In this document: positions 35,475 through 45,380 of the stretch, in pieces
Layout: every line of letters begins with the position of its first letter
Position numbering within the stretch: position 1 is the stretch's first letter
Assembly: GCF_963677575.1 (NCBI RefSeq)
Contig: NZ_OY782038.1
Coordinates: 3,599,501-3,663,500 of the forward strand
Length of the DNA: 64,000 nucleotides
Origin: an uncultured Draconibacterium sp.
Lineage (GTDB): Bacteria > Bacteroidota > Bacteroidia > Bacteroidales > Prolixibacteraceae
Reading direction: 5' to 3'
The notes under the pieces: generated by a model
The model's database searches: none
Told to the model about the DNA's origin: nothing
The model's input: only the letters and a program-made list of their open reading frames with translations
Translations under genes and position numbers: made by a program

Positions 35475-38400
35475 TTAATATTTTGCCTTTGCTTTTTTAG
35501 CAGGATCTTCTTCAGGTGAGATAAAACTTATTTTAAACGCATAGCTGTATTCTTTGTCGGTTAGGCGGTACTCGTCGTGCGTCCATGCACCCCAGCTGTC
35601 GTCGCCACCAACACCCATTTGTTTGTAATCGATGTTAACAGAAGTCAGGTCTCGTGGTTTTACATCGTTAATATGGCGGTTGATCACCTCAACACCCGGA
35701 ACCTGGCGTCCATCGGTGCGTTCAACACTTTCGAAATCTTCCATAATGTTGTGATGTGCACTAACTTCCAGTAATGGCATTCCTGCGAATAACAGACCGT
35801 TTCCGGCTTCGTCGGTGATAGTCACCCAGCGAACATCAGTTTTGTTTCCGTTTTCCTGCGGACGAAGATATGCCCAGTACTGATCGGCAACGCTGCCACT
35901 GTACAAGCCAACAAAAGCTCCGGTTTTTCTATCCCAGTACGATTCCTGCGGACCACGTCCAAACCAGCTCATTTGGTCGAATTTGCGGGGCATTACCAGG
36001 TTCATACCCATACGTACGATTTCCGGCAGTTCATCGGCTGTCATTTTAAAGTTATTTTCAACCACAATATCTCCTGTGCCGTATACCGTGTAAATTGATT
36101 TGTAGGTGGCAATTTTTTCTTTTTCCTCGTTTACAAGATCAAAGTTGAAAACTACCTCTGCTGTATTTTTGCTTAACGCTTTTACTGCGACATCAGCCAC
36201 CTGGCGGTTTTCGCCAGCTTTGCGCCAAACGCGGCTTCTGAGATACAGTTCGTTGCCATAGTCGTTATCGATTGGTGCACGCCAAAAATTCGGAATCGGG
36301 CCGCTGATCAACATCTCCGATTCACCTTTTTTGAGGCTTGAAATAATACCGGCTTTCTTATCGAAAGTTACCGAGAATCCTTCGCCCGAAACAGTTGCTG
36401 CGTCGACTGTTTCTTCCATAGTTACATCCGGCATTTGAGGAATTTTGTATTCCAGTGTCATAGGCACAACGAATGGAATTTCAAATTGCTCTTCAGCTAA
36501 AATCCAACCGGCTTTAACAAGGCTCCAGTCTTCTTTCAGTTTTGCATGAACATTCAGGAAATATTCAATACCGGCCTCAGGTTTTACATCAAAACCGATA
36601 GTAACTTTTTTGTTTTCACCCGGTGCCAAATCAATGCTTCCGAGGTCGCCGCTGTCAACTACTTTTCCGTCGGCGGTTACTTCCCAAACAAAGTCGAAAG
36701 CCGACAGATTCATAAATACATATTTGTTCTCGATCGAGATAATTCCTTTTTTCAAATCAACCGCATCAAAGCCAATGTGCTGGTAAACTTTCTTCACCTC
36801 TAAAAGGTGTGGTTTCACAGCGCGGTCAGGATCAACCAAGCCATTGTTGCAGAAGTTGCCATCTGAAGGAACGGTGTCAGGACCGAAGTCGCCGCCGTAT
36901 GCCCAGAATCCTTCACCGGCTTCGTTGGTGCTCCACAAGCCCTGGTCTACCCAGTCCCAGATAAATCCACCTTGCAGCACATCGTATTTTTCAATCAGGT
37001 CCCAATAATCTTGTAAGTTACCAACACTGTTACCCATGGCGTGCGCATATTCGCACTGGATTAAAGGTTTGTCGGCTTTTTCTTTCGCGAAGCGTTCCAT
37101 TCCTTCCATTCGCATGTACATCGGGCAGAAAATATCTGTGTTTTCTCCACCGTGTGCCTGCTCGTATTGTACCGGACGTGTGCCGTCTACCGATTTCAGG
37201 AATTCGTAAGTAGCCATAAAGTTCTGTCCGTTTCCGGCTTCGTTACCCAAACTCCAGATTACCACACACGGTTGGTTTTTATCGCGTTCAAACATATTTT
37301 TTGTGCGATACAAATGAGCTGCTTTCCAATCTTCGTTCTTGGCCAGTGATTCGTCTCCGTAACCCATTCCGTGCGATTCAATGTTTGCCTCGTCAACAAT
37401 GTACAAACCATATTTATTGCACAGTTCGTACCACAATTCCGGTTGCGGATAGTGCGATGTACGAACGGCATTCAGGTTGTTCTCCTTCATGGTTTTAATA
37501 TCCAGCAGCATCGTTTCTTTGTCTTGAACGTGGCCGGTTTTGTCGTTGTGCTCGTGCAGGTTGGCACCCTTAATGTAAACGTATTTGCCATTCACACGAA
37601 GTGTTGCATCAATGATTTCAATGCGGCGGAAACCAACATCCTGACGAATAACTTCAACAATGTTTTCTCCGTTTTTCAGCGTAATTACCAGTTCGTAAAG
37701 ATTTGGAATTTCGGCCGACCATTGTTTTACGTTGGGAATTTCAGCGTCAAAACTCACTGATGTTCCGTCGGTAGTTGTAGAGAATTCTTTTACAACATTT
37801 CCATTGTCGGAAAGAACCGCTTCAACTGTTAAGTTCCCGTTGTTTGCTAGTTTCACGTCAAGCGAAAATAAACCGTTTGTGTAGGTATCGTCAAGCGATG
37901 AACCAACACGAAAATCTTTTAAAGCTTGTTGGCCGCGAGCAACAAGATACACGTCGCGGGTGATACCACTTAAACGCCAGAAATCCTGATCTTCCAGGTA
38001 AGAAGCATCGCTCCAGCGGAAAATCTCAACGGCCATGGTGTTCTCTCCGGGAACCAAATATTTGGTAATGTTGAACTCAGCAGGTGTTTTACTGTCTTCG
38101 CTGTAACCCACGTATTGTTCGTTCACCCATAGATTCATATTCGATGAAACCGCGCCAAAATGTGCGATAATATCGCTACCGTCCCATTCAGCTGGAACTT
38201 CGAAAGTACGTTTGTACGATCCAACCGGGTTATAATCTTTCTGGATTAACGGAGGAGTTTTGGCGTGCGGATATTTTACGTTGGTGTAAATCGGGTAATC
38301 AAAACCAACCACTTCCCAGTTGGCAGGCACCTGAATTTTATCCCACTCGCGGGTGTCAAAATCATTCTTGAAAAACCAGAACGGGCGTTCCGACGGATTT

Positions 38401-38672
38401 TGTGCCAGATGAAACTGCCATGTTCCATTCAATGATTTTAGTAGTGGCGATTGCCATTTGTCTTCGGTGCGGGATTGTTCGGCCGATGCAAAAGGAATAA
38501 AGTGCGCATGTGGAGCTTCTTTATTCACCTGGTAAATTTCAGGGTCTTCCCAGGGTTTTGGGCTGGGTTCATTGTACGGCACATTGGAGTAGTCGGTGTA
38601 ATTGTTACACGAGACCAATGTAAGCATTACGATTACAAATAATGTGAGTGTTGAAAATGATTCTTTAATCAT
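35475..38672 (-). CDS. GH2 beta-galactosidase, LacZ-type, lipoprotein
   Basis: 1065 residues when started at 38672, which gives a lipobox (LFVIVMLTLVSC); the upstream in-frame ATG would hide it. Domains in order: jelly-roll sugar-binding (about 70-240), Ig-like (240-350), TIM barrel (350-640) with GNEAGNGQN (acid/base Glu, about 477) and QCEYAHAMGNS (nucleophile Glu, about 541), then Ig-like and a C-terminal small-chain sandwich (Bgal_small_N) with WFGRGPQESYWDRKTG. It hydrolyses terminal beta-galactosides in the periplasm or at the surface. The promoter region carries tandem 21-bp repeats and the adjacent upstream gene encodes a NUDIX-type regulator. Confidence 0.93.
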   Translation of the reverse strand: MIKESFSTLTLFVIVMLTLVSCNNYTDYSNVPYNEPSPKPWEDPEIYQVNKEAPHAHFIPFASAEQSRTEDKWQSPLLKSLNGTWQFHLAQNPSERPFWFFKNDFDTREWDKIQVPANWEVVGFDYPIYTNVKYPHAKTPPLIQKDYNPVGSYKRTFEVPAEWDGSDIIAHFGAVSSNMNLWVNEQYVGYSEDSKTPAEFNITKYLVPGENTMAVEIFRWSDASYLEDQDFWRLSGITRDVYLVARGQQALKDFRVGSSLDDTYTNGLFSLDVKLANNGNLTVEAVLSDNGNVVKEFSTTTDGTSVSFDAEIPNVKQWSAEIPNLYELVITLKNGENIVEVIRQDVGFRRIEIIDATLRVNGKYVYIKGANLHEHNDKTGHVQDKETMLLDIKTMKENNLNAVRTSHYPQPELWYELCNKYGLYIVDEANIESHGMGYGDESLAKNEDWKAAHLYRTKNMFERDKNQPCVVIWSLGNEAGNGQNFMATYEFLKSVDGTRPVQYEQAHGGENTDIFCPMYMRMEGMERFAKEKADKPLIQCEYAHAMGNSVGNLQDYWDLIEKYDVLQGGFIWDWVDQGLWSTNEAGEGFWAYGGDFGPDTVPSDGNFCNNGLVDPDRAVKPHLLEVKKVYQHIGFDAVDLKKGIISIENKYVFMNLSAFDFVWEVTADGKVVDSGDLGSIDLAPGENKKVTIGFDVKPEAGIEYFLNVHAKLKEDWSLVKAGWILAEEQFEIPFVVPMTLEYKIPQMPDVTMEETVDAATVSGEGFSVTFDKKAGIISSLKKGESEMLISGPIPNFWRAPIDNDYGNELYLRSRVWRKAGENRQVADVAVKALSKNTAEVVFNFDLVNEEKEKIATYKSIYTVYGTGDIVVENNFKMTADELPEIVRMGMNLVMPRKFDQMSWFGRGPQESYWDRKTGAFVGLYSGSVADQYWAYLRPQENGNKTDVRWVTITDEAGNGLLFAGMPLLEVSAHHNIMEDFESVERTDGRQVPGVEVINRHINDVKPRDLTSVNIDYKQMGVGGDDSWGAWTHDEYRLTDKEYSYAFKISFISPEEDPAKKAKAKY

Positions 38673-38708
38673 GGTAGTGGTATTAATTGGTTTTACTTTA
38701 CGAGACAA

Positions 38709-38716
38709 CAAATATA
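38709..38716 (-). promoter_or_regulatory. -7 box of the beta-galactosidase gene
   Basis: TATATTTG on the minus strand is an exact TAnnTTTG match, giving a leader of about 30 nt. No TTG occurs at the right distance upstream; instead the tandem repeat sits there, which suggests an activator-dependent or operator-controlled promoter. Confidence 0.55.
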
Positions 38717-38735
38717 GTTTTTGTACCTACTTTTC

Positions 38736-38777
38736 TGTATAACAAAACGGGTAAAATGTATAATAAAATGGGCAAAA
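38736..38777. promoter_or_regulatory. Tandem 21-bp direct repeat, candidate operator
   Basis: Two abutting copies (38736-38756 and 38757-38777), each TGTATAAYAAAAYGGG then YAAAA, match at 18 of 21 positions. The 21-bp period equals two helical turns, so two proteins would bind the same DNA face. It begins 19 nt upstream of the -7 box and covers the -33 region of the beta-galactosidase promoter. The likely binder is the NUDIX-type regulator encoded next door (inference). Confidence 0.6.
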
Positions 38778-38858
38778 ACCAGAATGAGGCCACTGTTGAT
38801 ATGTGCAAGTATATCTTCGGGGATGATATTTGTCTATTAAATTCGAATGGATAAAAGA

Positions 38859-39632
38859 TCAGAAGCAGAAGCTGGCACCTTGTTTTACAGCTTCCTCGTA
38901 TTTGTTTTTGTTGAAACGATACAGAAACGGACGCTTATGCGAAACGCCTTTTTTTCGTTCCTCCAGCCTTTCGTAAATTCCCCAGTTCAACATTTTTCGC
39001 TGAAAATTACTTCTAGTCAGTGGTCGGTCTAAAATGATCTCATAAATGTGCTGAAGTTCCGGCATTGTAAATTTTTCAGGCAGAAGATTGTAACCGATAG
39101 GTTTAAAGAAAAGCTCTTTGCGCAGGGCATTTAGCGCTTCAGTAACAATTAGATTGTGGTCGTATAAAAGTTCGGGAATATCGTTAATGTTGGTCCAAAT
39201 GTTCTCTTCTTCGAGTGTGCCTCCAGTTGTGTGAATCTCGTTGAAATTAACCAGTGAAAAATACCCGATTGTAATTACCCGCTCGGGAAAATTGATCGTT
39301 GATGGAAGAGAAATATTTTCGTGTTTTAACTCTTCGATTACCGAATAATAGGAAAAACGCTTTGGCGCGGTGAATGTTTTAAACTGTTTTAAGAAGATGT
39401 TTTTTACACCTGTTCTTTCGAATAGGACTCGGTTGGCGGCAACGTCAGCGGTTTCATCATTAAAAATTACACCGCCGGGCAACATATAGCTTAAGCCCGG
39501 TTGAAAAGCATTGATTAGTACTTTTAGATCTCCTGAGATAACGGAGAATATAACACAGTCAATACCAATGCTTAAGCTTGCATTTTTTAAATTATTAAAG
39601 ATGGTCTGGTATTTGTTAAGACTCATAAACAA
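38859..39632 (-). CDS. NUDIX-domain transcription regulator (NrtR/AraR-like)
   Basis: 257 residues: a Nudix fold (about 18-155) followed by a winged-helix C-terminal domain (about 170-255: KFTMPELQHIYEIILDRPLTRSNFQRKML). The Nudix box at 54-76 (GGVIFNDETADVAANRVLFERTGV) is degraded: REU is RVL and EE is ER, so hydrolysis is unlikely and the domain probably binds an effector. In Bacteroidetes such proteins (for example AraR) control sugar catabolism genes. It is transcribed toward the GH2 gene with a 186-nt gap containing a -7 box and tandem repeats. A start two codons later is possible. Confidence 0.85.
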   Translation of the reverse strand: MFMSLNKYQTIFNNLKNASLSIGIDCVIFSVISGDLKVLINAFQPGLSYMLPGGVIFNDETADVAANRVLFERTGVKNIFLKQFKTFTAPKRFSYYSVIEELKHENISLPSTINFPERVITIGYFSLVNFNEIHTTGGTLEEENIWTNINDIPELLYDHNLIVTEALNALRKELFFKPIGYNLLPEKFTMPELQHIYEIILDRPLTRSNFQRKMLNWGIYERLEERKKGVSHKRPFLYRFNKNKYEEAVKQGASFCF

Positions 39633-39794
39633 ATATTAAATCTTCATTGTATCATTAGGATACAATGATAAATATTTTTTACTTTGTAACACAAAAGAAA
39701 GCAATCTTTATTGAAATCTCTAAAGTTTGTTGTGTGATGTAAAGTATTCTTCGGGTTATATTTTGATATATCCCATTTCCATACAAGAATAGAA

Positions 39795-39823
39795 AAACCC
39801 GTGTACTGATCATATACGGGTTT
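39795..39823. terminator. Hairpin with flanking A/T runs, bidirectional terminator
   Basis: AAACCCGT and ACGGGTTT with a 13-nt loop, flanked by A-run and T-rich tail. It sits downstream of the minus-strand cysteate synthase gene. Confidence 0.65.
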
Positions 39824-39854
39824 GTTTTTATATCGTATTTATGATTACCGGCTA

Positions 39855-41150
39855 TTAAGAAAAAAGCTTTTCTACTTTTTCTTTTACCTCTTCTTCGTTC
39901 GGATTAATATCGAAAATAATTTCAGGTTTTAAGTAGAACAGATCATTTTCAGCTTTGAATTTCTCTTCGCCACCGCCTGTAATATTCAGCATAATCAGGT
40001 CATCTTTTTTAACTGTACCGTCTTTAACCGCTTCAATAAGTGTTGCAGTGGCAATAGCCGATGCCGGGTGTATATCATTTCCTTCGGTTTGTAAGAACAA
40101 TTCTCCGGCATGGGCAGCTTGTTCGTTCGAGGCCAGTAATACTTCGCCGCCCGCATCTTTCATGGCGTCGTACAATCCGCCGGCAATTGGATACGGAGGT
40201 TTGCGGTTCGACAGAACTTTTGCCACAATGGCTTCCACCTGCTCGCGGGCCAGATTATCATCTAACGACAACATTGCGCGCGAATCAGCTTTCCATGCAT
40301 CGTGGATTGGCGTAAACGGCGAATTCTGCGAAACCATCAGTTTCATTTTTTTGTTGCCAAATCGGCCATCTTCTATTAAACGCAAATTGGCTTCCCAGGC
40401 GGCAATTGCTCCGGTTCCGCTACCAATTGCCTGAAAATAGTAATCAGGAATTTCACCAATAGTAGTAGTTGCCGAAAGCATTGTTGTTGCCATTCCATCG
40501 CGGCGGGCAACGTTTTTTGCACCTCCTTCAGCAACAAAACCTTCCATTCCTGCTACAATATTCGAGAGGTGAATGGCATCGAAATAGTCGCTGCCCGATT
40601 TGCTGCAGATCAGTTTTACGCAATCGTTAATCGGGGCGTCAAACCAAAGTGCGCCGATGTTATCTTCCGGAACACAAATCAGCAGAGGTATATTATTTTC
40701 AGAGCAAACTCTTGCAAAAGCACGCGAAGTATTCCCGGCTGAAGCAACCACCAAAACCTGATGCATATCTTCTGTCATACGACCACAAACCGAGTAAGCT
40801 TCGGTTTCTTTAAACGAGGCCGTTTTCATGGTTGTACCTTTTTCGGGCCAGTAGCCGCTAAAGGTGATCCAAAGATTTTCAAGCCCCAATTCTTTTGCCA
40901 GGCCTTCGCTTTTGTAGGTCACCGGTGCCGACGATCCTTCAAGCATTCTGCCAATTGGTAGCCAGTCGGCAAATTTGTACAAGCCCCACGAATCGTCTTT
41001 TACGTCAATCTGTTTTTTATCGTAAATAGCACGAATTAATGTTGGTTCGGCTTCACCCGGAGCATCCAGCATCCAGCCTGCATCTTTAAACTCCTTGCCT
41101 GTTTTAAACGATTTCAGGATGTATTTTGTGGGCGAAAAATCTTTGCTCAT
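39855..41150 (-). CDS. Cysteate synthase (PLP-dependent, threonine synthase-like)
   Basis: 431 residues. SGYWPEKGTTMKTASFKETEA (PLP-Lys region), ASAGNTSRAFARVCS, GGAKNVARRDGMATTMLSA, DYYFQAIGSGTGAIAAWEANLRL and GGLYDAMKDAGG closely follow the archaeal cysteate synthase described in Methanosarcina (recalled sequence), and differ from ordinary threonine synthase. The enzyme makes L-cysteate from O-phosphoserine and sulfite. In methanogens it feeds coenzyme M; in Bacteroidetes cysteate is the head-group precursor of sulfonolipids (capnines). No acyltransferase gene for that pathway is next to it. It is monocistronic, with divergent GH78. Confidence 0.85.
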   Translation of the reverse strand: MSKDFSPTKYILKSFKTGKEFKDAGWMLDAPGEAEPTLIRAIYDKKQIDVKDDSWGLYKFADWLPIGRMLEGSSAPVTYKSEGLAKELGLENLWITFSGYWPEKGTTMKTASFKETEAYSVCGRMTEDMHQVLVVASAGNTSRAFARVCSENNIPLLICVPEDNIGALWFDAPINDCVKLICSKSGSDYFDAIHLSNIVAGMEGFVAEGGAKNVARRDGMATTMLSATTTIGEIPDYYFQAIGSGTGAIAAWEANLRLIEDGRFGNKKMKLMVSQNSPFTPIHDAWKADSRAMLSLDDNLAREQVEAIVAKVLSNRKPPYPIAGGLYDAMKDAGGEVLLASNEQAAHAGELFLQTEGNDIHPASAIATATLIEAVKDGTVKKDDLIMLNITGGGEEKFKAENDLFYLKPEIIFDINPNEEEVKEKVEKLFS

Positions 41151-41282
41151 TCTATGTCTGTTTTATTTTAAGAATGACAAATGTAGAAAATGCAGACATA
41201 AAACAAGCGAAAAATTTTAATTCTTAAAGTCTGAATAATAAACTTATTGGTAACTTTAAGCGATTCAACAAAACCTAATACT

Positions 41283-44021
41283 ATGAAAAAACTATTGCTG
41301 TTTCTTTGCTTTTTAGCAATTGGCAATTTCTTATCGAATGCTAAAATCAAACCAACACAACTTACTTGCGAATACCTGCAAAATCCTTCAGTAGTTGATG
41401 TACTTCAGCCTCGTTTGGCGTGGATAGATGTGGCCGGCGACGACGAAAGAGGTCAAGTTCAAACGGCCTACCAAATCCGGGTGGCTACAACTAAAGATAA
41501 GCTTTCAGCTCCCGATTTATGGGATAGTAAAAAGGTTGAAAGTAACGCGTCGACCCGTGTAGAGTACGATGGTGATAAACTGGTATCGTGTCAGGATTGC
41601 TGGTGGCAGGTTCGTGTTTGGGATAAGAACGGTGAAGCTTCGGAATGGAGTGAGCCAGCATTCTGGCACATGGGATTGCTTAACGAAAGTGACTGGCAGG
41701 CAAAATGGATTGGTGCACCGTGGCAGGGCGAGGAATGTTTACCAAAACCCGCGCGTAATCTTGGTGGAGACGGTAATCGTTTGCAGGAACTTCCACCACC
41801 GGCTCCCTTATTCCGTAAAGAATTTAACGTCACAAAACAGGTTAAAAAAGCCGTGGCATATGTAACCGGATTGGGTTATTTCGAAATGTATCTGAACGGA
41901 AAGAAAGTCGGAGACGATGTCTTGGTTCCCAACCAAACCAACTATGGCAAGCGTCCCGGACTTCCGGAACAATTTATTCCTGTTGATGACAATTTCAGGG
42001 AATATAAAGTGATGTACCTGGCTTATGATATTTCGGATCAGATGGTTGCTGGCGCGAACACTTTTGGTGCGATACTTGGAAATGGGTTTTATAATCCGGC
42101 CAAACATTGGGACTTGGGTTATGGTTCGCCCCGCTTGTTAATGGAGGTTCATGTAACCTACACCGACGGTACCGAGGATGTAATTGTAAGCGATGAGAGC
42201 TGGAAGGTTTCAAAAAGTCCGATTTTGATGGACATGGTATTTTACGGCGAACATTATGATGCACGTTTGGAACAAGATGGTTGGTGCACTGCCGGTTTTG
42301 ACGACTCGTTATGGGAAAATGCAGTTTTAAGAAAAGCGCCCGAAGGAAAGTTGATGGCGCACACTGCTCATCCCGACAAAGTTTATGAAACGCTTGAACC
42401 GGTGAGGATAGAGAAAATGTACAACGGGAATTATAAAGTTGATTTTGGGATTGAAATTTCGGGTTGGGTGCGGCTGAAAAATGTGGAAGGCCCTGAAGGA
42501 CACAAAATAGAAATCAATTATATGTCGAATACGTTCTCGGGCGATAATTCATACATTTTTAATGGCAAAGGCAAAGAAAATTATGCGGCCCGTTTTAACT
42601 GGTTTGTTTTCCGCGAAGTGGAAATAGTAAATTGGCCGGGCGTGCTGGAACCCGAAAATATTTGTGCCGAGGCGATCAATACTTATATCGAAGAATCGGC
42701 CAAATTCGAAACTTCAAATCCGCTTTTTAACGAGGTAAATGAGATCTGGAAACGCAGCCAGACCGATAACATGCACGGAGGCATTGCCAGCGATTGCCCT
42801 CACCGCGAACGTTCGCCATACACCGGTGATGGGCAGGTGGCTTGTATTACTGTGATGCATAATTTTGATGCACAAAACTTCTACTACAAGTGGATTCAGG
42901 ACATTATCGGAGCACAAAATGTTGAAACCGGATATGTGCCAAATGGTGCACCATGGCAACCCGGTTGCGGCGGTGGTGTTGCCTGGGGAGCGGCAGTGAA
43001 TATTATGCCCTGGGAGTTTTATGTGCACTACGGCGCTGTGGACATGTTGGAAGAAGCTTACGAGCCGATGAAAGAATATGTGCGCTACATGCAAACCTGG
43101 GTGGATAATGAGGGAATAATGTACTCGCAACGTGTTGGCCTAAATGGTGAAGTTTTGCGCTGGTTTAATTTGGGTGACTGGGTTACACCGGGCGATCTTC
43201 CTCCTGATGAGCTGGTGCACACTTTCTATTTCTGGCGCTGTGCCGATATTACAGCAAAAGCTGCTGAGGTTTTGGGAAAAAGAAGAGAAGCGAAAAGGTA
43301 TGTTAAGTTGGCAGAAGCTACAAAAAAGGCATTTCACAAGCGATTTTTCGACTCGGAAAAAGGAACTTACGGAAACTCGGGAGCCAATATTTTTGCATTG
43401 AAAATGGGTGTTCCCGAAGCTGAATATGCACGAGTAATAAAAGCGCTGAAAGAAAATATTAAAAAGAACAAAGGCCATTTGGATACCGGGATATTTGGTA
43501 CGCAGTTTTTCTTTGAAGTGCTAACCGAAAACGGAATGCACGACCTCGCTTACGATGCCATGAACAAAAAAGAAGAGCCCGGTTATGGCCGTTGGTTAAC
43601 GCTGGGAGCAACAACCAGCTGGGAGCACTGGGATACCGGAGGTTCGCACAATCACCCAATGTTTGGCGGAGGTTTGGTATGGTTGTATCGTCAGTTGGCA
43701 GGTATGCAGGCCGATGAGGAAATTCCGGGATACCGTCATATTATTTTTCATCCGCAGCCGGTTGACGAAATGGAATTTGCCAACTATTACAACAAAACAC
43801 CTTATGGAAAGGCCGGAATAAAATGGCAGCAAGACGAAGGGAAATTGAATGTTGACATTATTGTTCCTGTTGGTTGTACCGCAACAGTGATCTTGCCGGG
43901 AGAGGATTTTATAGCCGACGGAAAAACGTTGAGTTCAAATGCTGATGTGAAGGTTGTTTCACAAGCCCAAAACGAACTGGTGCTGGAAGTTGGATCGGGC
44001 ACTTATAATTTTAGCAACTAA
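41283..44021 (+). CDS. GH78 alpha-L-rhamnosidase
   Basis: 912 residues from ATG 41283, chosen because the signal peptide begins there (LLLFLCFLAIGNFLSNA). N-terminal Ig-like and jelly-roll regions (PTQLTCEYLQNPSVVDVLQPRLAW) lead to the (alpha/alpha)6 barrel with SDCPHRERSPYTGDGQ (about 500-515), containing the acidic residue of the catalytic site, and TSWEHWDTGGSHNHPMFG, containing the second Glu. It removes terminal alpha-L-rhamnose from pectic or other rhamnose-bearing polysaccharides. The next gene begins 25 nt downstream, so both are one operon. Confidence 0.93.
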   Translation: MKKLLLFLCFLAIGNFLSNAKIKPTQLTCEYLQNPSVVDVLQPRLAWIDVAGDDERGQVQTAYQIRVATTKDKLSAPDLWDSKKVESNASTRVEYDGDKLVSCQDCWWQVRVWDKNGEASEWSEPAFWHMGLLNESDWQAKWIGAPWQGEECLPKPARNLGGDGNRLQELPPPAPLFRKEFNVTKQVKKAVAYVTGLGYFEMYLNGKKVGDDVLVPNQTNYGKRPGLPEQFIPVDDNFREYKVMYLAYDISDQMVAGANTFGAILGNGFYNPAKHWDLGYGSPRLLMEVHVTYTDGTEDVIVSDESWKVSKSPILMDMVFYGEHYDARLEQDGWCTAGFDDSLWENAVLRKAPEGKLMAHTAHPDKVYETLEPVRIEKMYNGNYKVDFGIEISGWVRLKNVEGPEGHKIEINYMSNTFSGDNSYIFNGKGKENYAARFNWFVFREVEIVNWPGVLEPENICAEAINTYIEESAKFETSNPLFNEVNEIWKRSQTDNMHGGIASDCPHRERSPYTGDGQVACITVMHNFDAQNFYYKWIQDIIGAQNVETGYVPNGAPWQPGCGGGVAWGAAVNIMPWEFYVHYGAVDMLEEAYEPMKEYVRYMQTWVDNEGIMYSQRVGLNGEVLRWFNLGDWVTPGDLPPDELVHTFYFWRCADITAKAAEVLGKRREAKRYVKLAEATKKAFHKRFFDSEKGTYGNSGANIFALKMGVPEAEYARVIKALKENIKKNKGHLDTGIFGTQFFFEVLTENGMHDLAYDAMNKKEEPGYGRWLTLGATTSWEHWDTGGSHNHPMFGGGLVWLYRQLAGMQADEEIPGYRHIIFHPQPVDEMEFANYYNKTPYGKAGIKWQQDEGKLNVDIIVPVGCTATVILPGEDFIADGKTLSSNADVKVVSQAQNELVLEVGSGTYNFSN

Positions 44022-45380
44022 TAGCAGTCAAAATTAAAGCAGTCTTATGAACTGGAAAAAACTAATCATCACCATTTTTAGAACTGCGATTGGCTGGCAC
44101 TTTTTATACGAAGGAGTTGCAAAATTAGCTGACGGAAACTGGAGTGCTGCCGGATATTTATCGAGCTCAACAGGGCCTTTATCCAATTTTTACCAGTGGT
44201 TGGGCGGTTCTGAAAGTATTATGAATGTGGTAGATCCGTTGAATATGGCTGCTTTAATCCTAATCGGACTGGGACTCACATTTGGTTTGGCCATTCGTGT
44301 TTCGGCAGCTTCGGGTGTTGTTTTGCTTTTGCTATACTACTTTGCACATCCGCCATTTGGAGGTTCGTTGCTGGCCAATATCGAAGGCAGTCTGTACATC
44401 GTAAATAAAAATGTGATTGAAGCGCTGGCCTTACTCGTATTGCTTGTGTTAAAAGAAAAAGGCTGGGGATTGTATGCGCTTCTTGTTTTCTCGAAGAAGA
44501 AAGAAATGGAAGAAGAATCGTCTTCTGTAAAATCACGAAGAGAAGCTTTGAAAAACCTGGCAACAATTCCGGCATTAGGAGTATTGGGTTTGGGAGCTTT
44601 TAACGAGACACAGAAATTTGGTGTCGACACACTTTCGGGGGCAACTATAAAAGTTGGTGGAGCTGATATAAAAGAGCTGAAAGGAGAACTTCCAAAAGGA
44701 AAGATCGGACCGCACGAAATAAGTCGTTTAGTGGCCGGTGGAAACCTTATTGGTGGTTGGGCACACTCGCGAGATCTGCATTATGTGCCGTCGTTGTTCC
44801 GGGCTTACAATACCGAAAAGAAGATTTTTGAAACACTGATGCTGGCCGAAGAAGCCGGAATTAATACCATCAATATCGGGTTTCCTACAAATGCCACCAT
44901 GCAGAAGTATAAAAAGCTAACCGGAAGTAAAATTAAGGTGATAACGCAGGTGCACCCTGATGCGGATAACAACGATTGGGTGGTGAATATTAATAAAGCC
45001 ATTGATTTTGGTGTGGATATTATTCAGATTCAGGGAAACTGGTGCGACTGGCTGGTGCGCGACAATAAACTGGATAAAATTGATTTAATGCTGAATCATA
45101 TCCGCGAGCAGGGCTATACTGCCGGGCTGGCTTCGCATACGGTTGATTCGTTGATTGCCTGCGAGGAGCAGGGAATTATCCCGGATTATTACATGAAAAC
45201 CATGCACCACGATAATTACTGGTCGGCACACCCGCGCGAGAACCGTTTCCCGTTTGAAGTGGATGGTAAAAAGTATGCGGATCATAACCGCTTTCACGAT
45301 AACCTGTTTTGTTTGTATCCTGATAAAACGGTTGACTTTGTTAATCGCGCCACTGTTCCGGTTATGGGATTTATACCGAT

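Noticed and set aside
39855..41150. Ordinary threonine synthase
   Set aside because: The SGYWPEKG, GGAKNVARRDGM and FQAIGSGTG runs follow cysteate synthase and not threonine synthase.
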